Assembly (NCBI RefSeq): GCF_000195315.1
Contig: NC_015389.1
Coordinates: forward strand, 496,001-560,000
Direction of reading: 5' to 3'
From: Coriobacterium glomerans PW2
Lineage (GTDB): Bacteria > Actinomycetota > Coriobacteriia > Coriobacteriales > Coriobacteriaceae
Length of the DNA stretch: 64,000 nucleotides
Positions 1-8,966 of the stretch are shown here, in pieces (within the stretch, counting starts at the first letter, position 1; each line of letters starts with the position of its first letter). Made by a program: the position numbers and the translations under genes. The notes beneath the pieces are model-generated. The model made no database searches. It worked only from the letters and a program-made list of their open reading frames with translations, and was not told the DNA's origin.

Positions 1-93
1 TGGGAACCAATGAAACTGTGTGCTGCGGATGTAAAGCACTTTTGCTTTAATAAAAACAGCTACAAAGATGGGTTTCATACCAGATAATTAAGT
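1..93 (+). promoter_or_regulatory. CRISPR leader (partial)
   Basis: AT-rich, non-coding DNA directly before the first repeat. It holds a short hairpin at 32-49 (TAAAGCA / TGCTTTA) and an A/T-rich stretch up to 93. I place the leader here because repeats at this end are uniform while those at the far end are mutated, and because the repeat strand has the type I-E polarity (GTG at the 5' end, GATCC at the 3' end). The cas genes are expected further left, outside the window. Confidence 0.6.
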
Positions 94-988
94 GTGCTCC
101 CCGCGCATGCGGGGATGATCCCAGCAATTGGTCAGATGATCATTACGATGATGATGTGCTCCCCGCGCATGCGGGGATGATCCCCCCGACGGCTCATCGG
201 CAGAGACCATCTCTCGCGTGCTCCCCGCGCATGCGGGGATGATCCTGGTACGACACGCATCCCACGACATCCGCCACGGGTGCTCCCCGCGCATGCGGGG
301 ATGATCCCCCGGACTGACACCGACGTGTCCGCAGGTGAGCCGTGCTCCCCGCGCATGCGGGGATGATCCCACTTCGGAGTCACCACCGAGGCCGCGCAGG
401 AGAGTGCTCCCCGCGCATGCGGGGATGATCCCATATCGGTGCGCGCCGGCGACGACGCGCTCAAGGTGCTCCCCGCGCATGCGGGGATGATCCTGTGTTG
501 GCCCGCAGTCGCTTGGCCTTCTCGATCGTGCTCCCCGCGCATGCGGGGATGATCCCGCCAAGGACCTAAAGGCGCTCGACCAGATTGACGTGCTCTCCGC
601 GCATGCGGGGATGATCCCCTTTGAGGCAGACGCGCGTTTAGAAGAGCCCTTGTGCTCCCCGCGCATGCGGGGATGATCCCTCCAACGGAGAGTACCATTC
701 GAGCTGCGTCGAGTGCTCCCCACGCATGCGGGGATGATCCTATCAATATATACGGCACTGCTGGGAACGGGATAGTGCTTCCCGCGCATGCGGGGATGAT
801 CCGGTCGCGTTGCCCTGCGTGGCCGACATGGCCCAGGTGCTCCCCGCGCATGCGGGGATGATCCCTCGACGAGTGGGCTGCGCCTGTCGAAGTACATCGT
901 GCTCCCCGCATGTGCGGGGATGATCCCGACAGGATCGCGACCACCGCCAGTGTTGTCAGCGTGCTCCCCGCACATGCGGGGATGATCC
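94..988 (+). CRISPR. Type I-E-like CRISPR array, 15 repeats / 14 spacers
   Basis: The repeat is 28 nt, starting GTGCTCCCC and ending GGGGATGATCC, with a palindromic core (CCCCGC / GCGGGG). Repeat starts are 94, 156, 218, 280, 342, 404, 466, 528, 590, 652, 713, 775, 837, 899 and 961. The period is 62 except one step of 61, so spacers are 34 nt (one 33). Variant repeats are at 590 (CTCTCC), 713 (CCACGC), 775 (CTTCCC), 899 (GCATGTGC) and 961 (GCACATGC). The degeneracy towards the right end marks it as the old, leader-distal end. The repeat resembles E. coli and actinobacterial type I-E repeats. No cas gene is in the window, so the subtype rests on the repeat alone. The long Pro/His/Gly-rich reading frames through the array are artefacts of its periodicity. 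Confidence 0.97.
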
Positions 989-1469
989 TTTCGAGCTGAA
1001 GCTGCCGGATGCCCCCCCCCGCATACGAACAGCTAATTCTTTTTACGCAAAGATTTAATGAGGTGACATCAACGTAGTTACAGAAAGGGAATGACCTACG
1101 CTCAGTACATTGCAGAGTTCATTTTGCCTTCTGCAGTTTATTGGCATTTGCAGTGATCTATCAGAATTTCTCTTAGTAGATGCGTAAATCTGATGCATAA
1201 AAAAGTATCTTCAATTTCCATAGGAGAAGTTTTCTCTTTCATCCCATTCAAAATTCCGATCATGATAACACTTAAATATATCACCATGGTTCCGCTCATT
1301 GTAACAGGGCGACTTATGATCTCACGATCGTCATCTGGGTAAGATACCCCCATTTGACATGGACGTGTATACTGTGTGGCTTGGTAGCGCCATGTTGAGG
1401 CTGGACCCGCGCCTGCGCGCGCAGCGGAGGTTGAGCCACAGCGTCACATGATGTAGGTGAGGAGTTTTC
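989..1469. other. Intergenic region after the CRISPR array
   Basis: About 480 bases. It begins with a truncated spacer-like stretch and a C9 run at 1012-1020 next to GCATACG, possibly a decayed terminal repeat. An AT-rich part (about 1030-1320) follows whose only sizeable frame is 71 codons on the - strand (1138-1353), without a recognisable domain. The last 100 bases lead into topA. No gene can be supported here. Confidence 0.5.
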
Positions 1470-4079
1470 TTGGTACTCGTAATCGCTGAGAAGAACATCG
1501 CGGCGAAAAAGATCGCGCAGCTGCTTGCAGACGGCGCGCCGAAAACCGACAAGGTCTACAGCACGCAGGTCTACCGTTTCTCGGTGGACGGCGAGGAGTG
1601 GGTCTCCATGGGGCTCGCCGGACACATCCTGGCTCCGGACTTCCCTGAAGCCATCCTGTTCGACGCCGAGCGCGGCTGGTACTCGCTCACAGACGACGGT
1701 GAGATCCTGCCCGCCGACGTGCCCGACGGCCTCGCGCGGCCGCCCTATGACTCCAAGCGTCGTCCCTATCTGCCCGACGGCATCAACATCAAGAGCTGGA
1801 AAGTCGATAGCCTGCCCTATCTCACGTGGGCACCCGTCGTGAAGCATCCCGCGGAGAAGGAGATCATCCGCGTTCTCAAGAACCTCGCGAAGAAGGCCGA
1901 CTCCATCATCATCGCGACCGACTTCGATCGCGAGGGCGAGCTGATTGGTGCCGACGCCCTCTCGCAGGTGCGCGAGGTCGCCCCTGACGTGCCGGTCGCG
2001 CGCGCCCGCTATTCCGCGCTCATCAAAGGCGAGGTCTGCGGGGCCTTCGACAATCTGGTTGAGCTCGATCGGGATCTGGCCGATGCCGGCGAGAGCCGTC
2101 AGCACATCGATCTCATCTGGGGCGCGGTGCTCACGCGCTATCTCACCCTCGCGAAATTCGGCGGCTTCGGCAACGTGCGCTCGGCCGGCCGCGTGCAGAC
2201 GCCGACGCTGGCTCTAGTCGTCGCGCGCGAGCGCGAGCGACTCGCTTTTGTGCCAGAGGACTACTGGCAGATCCGCGGCATCGGCGCGTCGGGTGACACC
2301 GCGTTCAAGATCGCGCACGCCACCGCGCGCTTCACCGACGAGCAGAAGGCGAAGACCGCCTTCGCCCATGTCCAGGGCAAGACATCCGGCACGATCGTCA
2401 AGGTCGCCACGCGCGCGCGCAAGCAGGCCCCCCCGGCGCCGTTCAACACCACGTCGCTGCAGGCCGCCGCGGCCTCGGAAGGCATCTCGCCGGCGCGGAC
2501 GATGCGCATCGCCGAGTCTCTCTACATGTCCGGTCTCATCTCCTACCCGCGCGTCGACAACACGGTCTATCCTCCATCGGAGGACCTCGCGGCCATCGTC
2601 TCCGGGCTGGCTGCGAGCTCACCGGCTCTGGCACCGGTCTGCAAGAAGGTGCTCGCCGGGCCCATGAAGCCGACGCGCGGCAAGACCGAGACGACCGACC
2701 ATCCGCCGATCCACCCCACCGGACAGGGCAGCCCCGAGTCGCTCGACGGCGGCCAGCGCAAGCTCTACAACCTCATCGCGCGGCGCTTTCTGGCGACGCT
2801 CATGGGGCCGGCCACCATAGAGAACACGAAGCTCTCGATCGACGTGGCAGGCGAGCCCCTCACGGCCTCCGGCGACGTGCTCGTCACCGCGGGCTTTCGC
2901 GAGGCCTACCCCTACGGTCTGAAGCGCGATGAGCAGCTTCCCCCGCTCTCCGCCGGCGACGTCATCGAGGTGCGCGATCTCGCACTCGAGGCCAAGCAGA
3001 CGGAGCCGCCGGCGCGCTACAGCCAGGGTCGCCTCGTGCAGGAGATGGAGAAGCGCGGCCTGGGCACGAAGTCCACGCGCGCGAGCATCATCGAGCGCCT
3101 CTATCAGGTGCGCTACCTCAAGAACGACCCGATCGAGCCCAGCCGGCTCGGCATGGCGATCATCGATGCGCTGGCCGCCTACGCGCCGCGCATCACCACC
3201 CCGGACATGACCGCCGAGCTCGACGGCGACATGACCAAGGTCGCCGAGGGCGCCGACACGGAGGCTCACGTCGTCGACCACTCCCGTGCGCTGCTCGCCG
3301 GCCTCATCGACAACCTGATCGATCACAAGGACGATCTCGGCGAGGCGATCTCGGACGCCGTCACCGCCGACGCAAAGGTGGGAGTGTGTCCCACCTGCGG
3401 GCGCGACCTCGTCATGAAGGCGAGCGCGAAGACGCGCGGCAACTTCATCGGCTGCATGGGCTGGCCGGAGTGCGACGTCACCTATCCGGTGCCCTCCGGA
3501 GTGAAGCTCGAACCCATCGAGGGCGACGACGGCGTGTGCCCGGAGTGCGGTGCGCCCAAAATCAAGTGCAAGCCGTTTCGATCGAAAGCCTACGAGGTGT
3601 GCGTGAACCCAAGGTGCCCGACGAACTACGAACCGGATCTCAAGGTCGGGGAGTGCGCGGTGTGCGCCGAGGCGGGACGTCACGGCGATCTGATCGCGCA
3701 CAAGTCCGAGCGCAGCGGCAAGCGCTTCATCCGCTGCACGAACTACGATGAGTGCGCCGTGAGCTATCCGCTGCCCGCTCGCGGCAAGCTTCAGGCGACC
3801 GGAGAGACCTGCGAGCACTGCGGCTCCCCGATCGTCGTCGTCGAGACGGCGCGGGGGCCCTGGCGGATCTGCGTCAACATGGACTGCCCGGGCAAGGAGA
3901 AGCGGCCCGCCCGAGGCAGACGCGGCACCGCGGCGGCGAGCAAGCCGGCTGCCAAGAAGACCGCGGCCGCCAAGAAATCGGCTGCCAAGAAGTCGCCCGC
4001 GAAGAGAAAGCCGGCTGCCAAGAAGACCGCGGCCGCCAAGAAGACCGCGGCCGCGAAGAAGTCCGCATCGAGCCGATGA
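1470..4079 (+). CDS. topA: DNA topoisomerase I, archaeal-type (type IA)
   Basis: Relaxes negatively supercoiled DNA through a transient 5'-phosphotyrosine. The 869-residue product opens with a Toprim domain (LVIAEKNIAAKKIA; acidic motif DFDREGE from residue 151) and has the active-site segment SYPRVDNTVYP with the catalytic tyrosine at about 359. Both motifs follow the archaeal TopA pattern rather than the usual bacterial YMRTDS form. Residues 640-830 hold a series of four-cysteine zinc ribbons (CPTC, CPEC, CAVC, CEHC). The last 40 residues are Lys/Ala repeats like the DNA-binding tails of actinobacterial TopA. The start is TTG, chosen because a GGTGAGGAG ribosome-binding site lies 7-10 bases upstream and the protein then begins exactly at the conserved VLVIAEKN strand. 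It heads a same-strand run with tmk and holB. Confidence 0.93.
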   Translation: MVLVIAEKNIAAKKIAQLLADGAPKTDKVYSTQVYRFSVDGEEWVSMGLAGHILAPDFPEAILFDAERGWYSLTDDGEILPADVPDGLARPPYDSKRRPYLPDGINIKSWKVDSLPYLTWAPVVKHPAEKEIIRVLKNLAKKADSIIIATDFDREGELIGADALSQVREVAPDVPVARARYSALIKGEVCGAFDNLVELDRDLADAGESRQHIDLIWGAVLTRYLTLAKFGGFGNVRSAGRVQTPTLALVVARERERLAFVPEDYWQIRGIGASGDTAFKIAHATARFTDEQKAKTAFAHVQGKTSGTIVKVATRARKQAPPAPFNTTSLQAAAASEGISPARTMRIAESLYMSGLISYPRVDNTVYPPSEDLAAIVSGLAASSPALAPVCKKVLAGPMKPTRGKTETTDHPPIHPTGQGSPESLDGGQRKLYNLIARRFLATLMGPATIENTKLSIDVAGEPLTASGDVLVTAGFREAYPYGLKRDEQLPPLSAGDVIEVRDLALEAKQTEPPARYSQGRLVQEMEKRGLGTKSTRASIIERLYQVRYLKNDPIEPSRLGMAIIDALAAYAPRITTPDMTAELDGDMTKVAEGADTEAHVVDHSRALLAGLIDNLIDHKDDLGEAISDAVTADAKVGVCPTCGRDLVMKASAKTRGNFIGCMGWPECDVTYPVPSGVKLEPIEGDDGVCPECGAPKIKCKPFRSKAYEVCVNPRCPTNYEPDLKVGECAVCAEAGRHGDLIAHKSERSGKRFIRCTNYDECAVSYPLPARGKLQATGETCEHCGSPIVVVETARGPWRICVNMDCPGKEKRPARGRRGTAAASKPAAKKTAAAKKSAAKKSPAKRKPAAKKTAAAKKTAAAKKSASSR

Positions 4080-4129
4080 GCGGCGCGCGCACGTCTCGTC
4101 GGACTGGGTGATCTATCCAAGGGGGAGCA

Positions 4130-4858
4130 ATGTCTCGCAACATGCATGCCAAGGTGGCGGGTATCACGGCTCGTCACGATCGCCCGAAGGCCCCCTCGCC
4201 GGCGTTCATCACGCTCGAGGGCATCGACGGGTGCGGCAAGTCCACGCAGGCGCGGCTGCTGGCAGCGACGTTGGAGCACGCGGGCTACGAGGTCGAGCTG
4301 CTCCGCGAGCCGGGCGGCGCGGCCATCTCGGAGAAGATTCGTCAGCTGCTGCTGGATCCTGCCAACGCCGAGATGAGCGCGACCTGCGAGCTCATGCTCT
4401 ACGAGGCGGCTCGAGCCCAATTGGTCCATCAGCTCATCGTACCGGCTCTGCAGACGGGTCGCGTCGTCGTATGCGATCGCTTTTACGACTCTACCACGTC
4501 CTACCAGTCGTTCGGCTCCGGCATCGATCGCGCGACCGTCGATACGGCAAACGGTTTGGCCGTCGGCGCGATTCGCCCGCTCATCACGATCGTCTGCGAT
4601 ATCGCTCCGGATCTCGCCGCCGAGCGGATGCCCGGCCGCGCACGGGATCGAATGGAGGCCAAGGGCGCCGCATTCCAGCAGCGCGCCGCGGAGGGCTTTC
4701 GCGCCATCGCGGCAGAGGAGCCCGAGCGCGTGAGGCTGATCGATGCATCCGAGGACGTGGCGCACGTCCTGCTTCGCTCGGTCGCCGAACTCATCGCAGT
4801 CGGATTTCAGATCACCGATACCGATGCTCACGTCGCATTCACCGCGGCCTACGCGTGA
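4130..4858 (+). CDS. tmk: Thymidylate kinase
   Basis: Phosphorylates dTMP to dTDP with ATP for DNA synthesis in the cytoplasm. The 242-residue product has about 25 extra N-terminal residues and then FITLEGIDGCGKST, with the P-loop at about residues 31-38. Further motifs are VVCDRFYDSTTSYQ (the DR(F/Y) nucleotide-binding motif) and an arginine-rich lid segment RDRMEAKGAAFQQR, which is typical of Tmk. The ATG has AAGGGGGAG just upstream. The gene sits between topA and holB, a common tmk-holB pairing in gram-positive bacteria. The length is slightly above the usual 205-215 residues because of the N-terminal extension. Confidence 0.95.
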   Translation: MSRNMHAKVAGITARHDRPKAPSPAFITLEGIDGCGKSTQARLLAATLEHAGYEVELLREPGGAAISEKIRQLLLDPANAEMSATCELMLYEAARAQLVHQLIVPALQTGRVVVCDRFYDSTTSYQSFGSGIDRATVDTANGLAVGAIRPLITIVCDIAPDLAAERMPGRARDRMEAKGAAFQQRAAEGFRAIAAEEPERVRLIDASEDVAHVLLRSVAELIAVGFQITDTDAHVAFTAAYA

Positions 4859-4968
4859 CCCGACTCGCCCGGAGCCTGTGGAGCCGCTCGGGCTCGGCTG
4901 GGCGCGTCGCTCTTCGCGCTATCATGTAGGGCAGCTGAAGCGCGATCGCTGCGAGCAGAAGGAGGGAC

Positions 4969-6111
4969 ATGACGCGGGATAGGGCAGACGCGGCCGGTCA
5001 GGCGCTGCTGGCGCACCTTGAAGCGCAACCGCGCGTGCGCGATTTCCTCGAGCGCGCGCTCGAGGCGGGTAGGACCTCGAGCGCCTATCTTTTTCTGGGT
5101 GCCACCGGATCGGGTGCAGGCGATGCCGCCCGCGCGCTCGCCCAGGCGCTGCTGTGCGACGAGCGAGGATGCGGAAGATGCGACACGTGCGTGCGCGTCG
5201 CGCGCGGCACCCATCCCGATGTGCATGTGCTGGAGCCGGAGAGCGCTATGGGCTACATCATCACCCAGATTCGCGAGCTGCTCGGCGACGTCGCGCTGGC
5301 TCCCATCCGCGCGCATCGCAAGGTATACATCATCACCCGTGCCGATCTGCTGCGCCCGAATTCCGCCAACGCGTTGCTGAAGACGCTTGAGGAACCGCCG
5401 GATGGCGTGACGTTCATCCTGATCGGCGCCTCGACCGACACGATCCTGCCCACCATCGTCTCTCGCTGCCAGTGCGTCTTGTTCCGCACGGTTCCGCCGA
5501 CCGAGGTCGCCGCTATCGTGTCCCGTGCGACGGGTCTGCCCGAGGGGCGCTGCCGCATAGCCGCCGCGATCGCCGGGAGCCCCAGCGCCGCGCAGGAGTA
5601 CCTGAGAAGCGCGGCGCGACAGGACGCCCGACGCCAGATCGTCCATGCGATCGATGCCCTGCCTGGTGCGGACGAGGCAGATATCCTGGCTGCCGCGAAG
5701 GCGCTGATGGCGGCTGTGCGCGCTCCGCTCGCCGAAGTCGCCTCGACGCAGCGGGCCGTGTTGGAGCGCGATGCGGACTACCTCTCCCGTGGAGCAATGA
5801 AGCAGCTTGAAGACAGAAACAAGCGCGAGCTGAATGCTCACGAGCGATCAGCTATCATGGAGGTGCTGGCGAGTGCTCGCTCGCTGCTGCGCGACGTTCT
5901 GCTCTGCGCGGAGTCGATGTCGACAGATATCGTGAACGAGGACGTCCGCGATGTCATCGACCGCCTCGCCTCGGTCGCCGGGCCCGTCGGTGCCGCGCGC
6001 GCGCTTCAGTCGGTCGCCGCCGCCGAGCGTCACATCGCTCGCAATGTCACTCCTCAGCTGGCCTTCGAGGTCATGCTCTTCGATATCAGGAAGGCTCTTC
6101 TATGCCAGTAG
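4969..6111 (+). CDS. holB: DNA polymerase III subunit delta'
   Basis: Clamp-loader subunit that helps load the beta sliding clamp. The 380-residue product has an AAA+ fold with a degenerate P-loop (GATGSGAGDAA, lacking the GKT/S lysine), as expected for delta', which does not hydrolyse ATP. The zinc module CDERGCGRCDTC comes next, then the segments NALLKTLEEPP and PTIVSRCQ (SRC motif) characteristic of DnaX/delta' proteins. The start has GGAGGG upstream. The 3' end overlaps the next gene by 10 bases, so the two are likely translated together, and the holB-PSP1 pair is conserved in gram-positive genomes. Confidence 0.92.
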   Translation: MTRDRADAAGQALLAHLEAQPRVRDFLERALEAGRTSSAYLFLGATGSGAGDAARALAQALLCDERGCGRCDTCVRVARGTHPDVHVLEPESAMGYIITQIRELLGDVALAPIRAHRKVYIITRADLLRPNSANALLKTLEEPPDGVTFILIGASTDTILPTIVSRCQCVLFRTVPPTEVAAIVSRATGLPEGRCRIAAAIAGSPSAAQEYLRSAARQDARRQIVHAIDALPGADEADILAAAKALMAAVRAPLAEVASTQRAVLERDADYLSRGAMKQLEDRNKRELNAHERSAIMEVLASARSLLRDVLLCAESMSTDIVNEDVRDVIDRLASVAGPVGAARALQSVAAAERHIARNVTPQLAFEVMLFDIRKALLCQ

Positions 6112-7694
6112 TCGTTCCCGTCAAGTTCCCCTTCGCCAGCCGCGCGCTCTGGTTCGATCCCCATGGGCTCGATATCGAGAAAGGCGATTACGCGATCTGC
6201 TCCACGGAGCGCGGCACGGAGTTCGGCCTCGTCACGGCTGATCCCTTCGAGGTGCCTCGATCTCAGCTGATCGCCCCGCTCAAAGCTATCGTCCGTATCG
6301 CAACCGATGAGGATTTGAACCGCGCCGATGCTCTTGCGGCGCGCGGTGAGGCCGCGATGAGCGACTTTCGCCAGCTCATCAACAGCAACGGTTTGGATAT
6401 GAAGCCCGTCGGCGTCGAGTTCCTGTTCGGGGGCGAGAAGACCGTCTTCTATTTCGCGGCAGAGGATCGCGTCGACTTTCGTCAGCTCATCAAGGATCTG
6501 TGCGCGCGGTTCCACGAGCGCGTGGACATGCGCCAGATCGGCGTGCGCGATGAGACGCGTCTCATCGGCGGATTCGCGCACTGCGGTCAGGAGCTGTGCT
6601 GTTCACGGTTCGGGCGTCAATTCCAGCCAGTGTCCATCCGCATGGCCAAAGAGCAGGATCTGCCCCTCAACTCGGCGAAGATCTCGGGCATGTGCGGTCG
6701 GCTCATGTGCTGCCTTCGCTACGAATTCGAGGCATATAAGGATTTCAAGAGTCGCGCGCCCAAGAAGAAGACCCTCATCGACACACCGCTCGGTCACGCG
6801 CGGATCCTCGAGTACGACACGCCCAAGGAGCAGCTCGTCTTGAGGCTTGAAAGCGGACGCGTCTTCCGCGTCGACCTCTCGGAGATGAGCTGCAGCGAGG
6901 CGTGCATCAAGCACTCCGAGGAGGCGCGGTGCCCGTGCCGGCCGGACAGCGTGACCCGCGAGGTGCTCGAGCGCATCGAGGCGCCCGAGATATCACTCGC
7001 CCTGCTCGAACTCGATCGCGAGATGGGTGTCGATGTCGGAGACGGGCTGAGCAACGACGATCGAATCGAGGGTCGCTCGACCGGAGGGCGGCGCTCTCGC
7101 CGCAGCGGGGCGGCGGCCTGCGGCGGCAGCGATGATCGCTCCGCGCACAGGCGCGAGAGACGCCGGAGCGACCGGCAGGCAGAGGATGCGGCCCGCACCC
7201 CCGCCGGCGGCCGCAAGCGTCGGCGTCGCGCGTCGACGACCGCACCGGAGGCGCGCGCGGGGGAGCCCGCTGGCAAGGCGGCCGCACCCGTCGACGGCGA
7301 GCAGGCACCGCGCCAGAAGCAGAATCGACGACGTCGTCGCCACAGCGGGCAGGGCTCCGCCTCAGACTCCGGTCTCACCGCTCGCACCCCCGGCGGCGTC
7401 CGCGCCGACGCGACGCCGCAGGGTGCCCAGGAGACCCCGCGTCGCCGTCATCGCGGGACGTCCGCGCGCAAGCCTGAAACGCCCTCGGTCGCCGATCAGC
7501 TCGCCGACGGGCGCTTCGCCGTCAGGCGCCGTCCCGGCGATCAGGGCGGCTCTGAGCCCGAAGGGCCCCAGCGCCGCGCTCAGCAGACCGATCGGGAGAC
7601 GAAGCCGCCGCAGCGCCGCCGTCGTCGAAGCCGTGGCCCGCGCAGGGGCGCAGGGGGAACCGACGCGCCCCAGGATTCTCGATCCGAGAAGTAG
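6102..7694 (+). CDS. PSP1 domain protein (RicT/YaaT-like) with long Arg-rich tail
   Basis: The first ~280 of 530 residues match the PSP1/RicT family: KGDYAICSTERGTEFGLV near the start, then GGFAHCGQELCCSRFG, KISGMCGRLMCCLRYE and a further Cys-containing stretch. In Bacillus, RicT belongs to the RicAFT complex, which carries iron-sulfur clusters and affects RNase Y-dependent processing and sporulation/competence. I infer only a related role here. From about residue 310 the protein becomes low-complexity Arg/Gly/Ala/Pro sequence (many RRRR and RRSR runs) to the end, about 220 residues that a typical RicT (~275) lacks. The start overlaps holB by 10 bases. The tail may bind RNA, but nothing in the sequence proves it. 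Confidence 0.85.
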   Translation: MPVVVPVKFPFASRALWFDPHGLDIEKGDYAICSTERGTEFGLVTADPFEVPRSQLIAPLKAIVRIATDEDLNRADALAARGEAAMSDFRQLINSNGLDMKPVGVEFLFGGEKTVFYFAAEDRVDFRQLIKDLCARFHERVDMRQIGVRDETRLIGGFAHCGQELCCSRFGRQFQPVSIRMAKEQDLPLNSAKISGMCGRLMCCLRYEFEAYKDFKSRAPKKKTLIDTPLGHARILEYDTPKEQLVLRLESGRVFRVDLSEMSCSEACIKHSEEARCPCRPDSVTREVLERIEAPEISLALLELDREMGVDVGDGLSNDDRIEGRSTGGRRSRRSGAAACGGSDDRSAHRRERRRSDRQAEDAARTPAGGRKRRRRASTTAPEARAGEPAGKAAAPVDGEQAPRQKQNRRRRRHSGQGSASDSGLTARTPGGVRADATPQGAQETPRRRHRGTSARKPETPSVADQLADGRFAVRRRPGDQGGSEPEGPQRRAQQTDRETKPPQRRRRRSRGPRRGAGGTDAPQDSRSEK

Positions 7695-7798
7695 CTCGCG
7701 CGCGCCGATCGCCGACGGCGATCCATGGCGGTCGGCGACGCGACGCGCTATGATGAACCCAGAGCTGCCCTGTCCTCCCTATCCGGGAGTGATCGGTC

Positions 7799-8569
7799 AT
7801 GCGCAGCGAAGCCATCGAAGATACGGTCAGCCGCCGCGGGGCGTTCCTCGAGAGCGCGTTCGCACGTCTGAGGGAAGGCGCTCTCGAGATCCTCTCGCCG
7901 ACGCGATGCGCCGCATGCGAGCGGCCCGGCTCGCTGCTGTGCGACCGCTGTCGCTCCGAGCTCAGCCTGATAGATCCGCGTCACGCGTGCACCGCGTGCG
8001 GAGCGCCTTTCGGCGAGCTGGTGTGCACGGAGTGCCGTGGCTCTCCGACGGGCTTGGATCTGTGCTTGGCGGCAGCCGCCTTCGAGGGACCGCTCCGCCG
8101 CGTCATTCGCGTCTACAAGGACGCCGGCGAGCGACGTCTCGCCGAAACGCTCGCAGGTCTGATCGCCGACGCCGTCGCTCGCGCGCAACGCGCCGCTCCG
8201 CAGCGCTACCGAGGGGTGCTGCTCGAATCCGACGCCATAGTGTTCGTACCTGTTACGCAGGCGGCGCTCAGGCGGCGCGGCTTCGATCACATGGAAGCGG
8301 TCGCGCATGCCCTGGCGCGCATGAGCTCGGTGCCCGTGCTCGACGCCCTCGCGAAGCGCGGCAGCGCCGATCAGCGCGCCCTGGACCGCGTCGAGCGCCG
8401 AGCGAGCACCGAGGGCGTCTACGAGATCGTCGCCGACGTGCGCGGCCTGCGGCTCACCCTCATCGACGACGTGATCACGACCGGCGCGACCATGCAGGCG
8501 GCTGCGGACGCCCTGCGAGGCGCGGGCGCCGTAGAGATCGCGGGTCTGGCCGTCGCTCGCGTCTGGTAG
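7799..8569 (+). CDS. ComF-family phosphoribosyltransferase-like protein
   Basis: The 256-residue product has an N-terminal zinc-finger-like segment (CAACERPGSLLCDRC and CTACGAPFGELVCTEC), the conserved ComF stretch containing VIRVYKDAGERRLAE, and a C-terminal type I PRTase nucleotide-binding loop LTLIDDVITTGATM. ComF proteins support DNA uptake in competent bacteria, but homologues are widespread in non-competent ones, so its role here is open. The ATG at 7799 lies 104 bases after the PSP1 gene on the same strand. The middle of the protein (VTQAALRRRGFDHM) also fits the family's usual QxxRxRGFNQ region, slightly altered. Confidence 0.88.
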   Translation: MRSEAIEDTVSRRGAFLESAFARLREGALEILSPTRCAACERPGSLLCDRCRSELSLIDPRHACTACGAPFGELVCTECRGSPTGLDLCLAAAAFEGPLRRVIRVYKDAGERRLAETLAGLIADAVARAQRAAPQRYRGVLLESDAIVFVPVTQAALRRRGFDHMEAVAHALARMSSVPVLDALAKRGSADQRALDRVERRASTEGVYEIVADVRGLRLTLIDDVITTGATMQAAADALRGAGAVEIAGLAVARVW

Positions 8570-8966
8570 CAGGCTGTGGCCTTCTGCGACCGAACTGGTA
8601 TAATCCTTGTGTTCCTCCCAGGCTGTGGTTGCGGATCGGGTCTTTTCCCGGTCCAAGTCCATGATAGACGCGGTCAAAGGGATCCACGTAAGCGCGCTCA
8701 TCAGCGCGCGATCATGGCGCGTCCTAGAGGTAAGTCGCACCGTCCGTTCCAGAAGAGGGCATGCGCCCCGCGGACGAGCGGGTCAGTCGTGACGAGCGCC
8801 CCGGCGCTCCGAGCAAACGCCCCGGTGCGCAGGTGTGGGGTCAAAGACCAGGTCAGCTGGGAGGACTTGCAGCAGGTGGATCATGCACCTCTCCGTGTCT
8901 GCGCGCGTCGCAGACGTTCGCGGCGGCGGGGAGGCGCGTGTTGGACGCGAAGGCGGGATTGCGAGA
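8570..8966 (+). other. Non-coding region with promoter-like box and strong hairpins
   Basis: About 400 bases without a convincing gene. A perfect TATAAT lies at 8599-8604. Downstream are two clear stem-loops, 8633-8654 (GGATCGGG / CCCGGTCC) and 8692-8709 (GCGCGC / GCGCGC), and more GC-rich inverted segments to about 8850. It could be a structured 5' leader of the solute-binding protein gene or a small RNA. I could not match it to 6S, SRP, tmRNA or RNase P RNA. Confidence 0.35.

Noticed and set aside
88-975. Long open frames on both strands through the CRISPR array
   Set aside because: They repeat the same Pro/His/Gly/Arg words at the array period and are artefacts of the repeats.
1138-1353. 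71-codon - strand frame after the array
   Set aside because: No domain, start site support or neighbour logic; AT-rich DNA gives such frames by chance.
2619-3818. Long - strand frame inside topA
   Set aside because: High-GC antisense shadow of the topoisomerase gene; the sense strand has clear motifs.
8835-8966. Upstream extension of the solute-binding protein
   Set aside because: It would place the signal peptide and lipobox internally.
8570-8966. 6S, SRP, tmRNA or RNase P RNA
   Set aside because: None of the conserved sequence blocks of these RNAs is visible.
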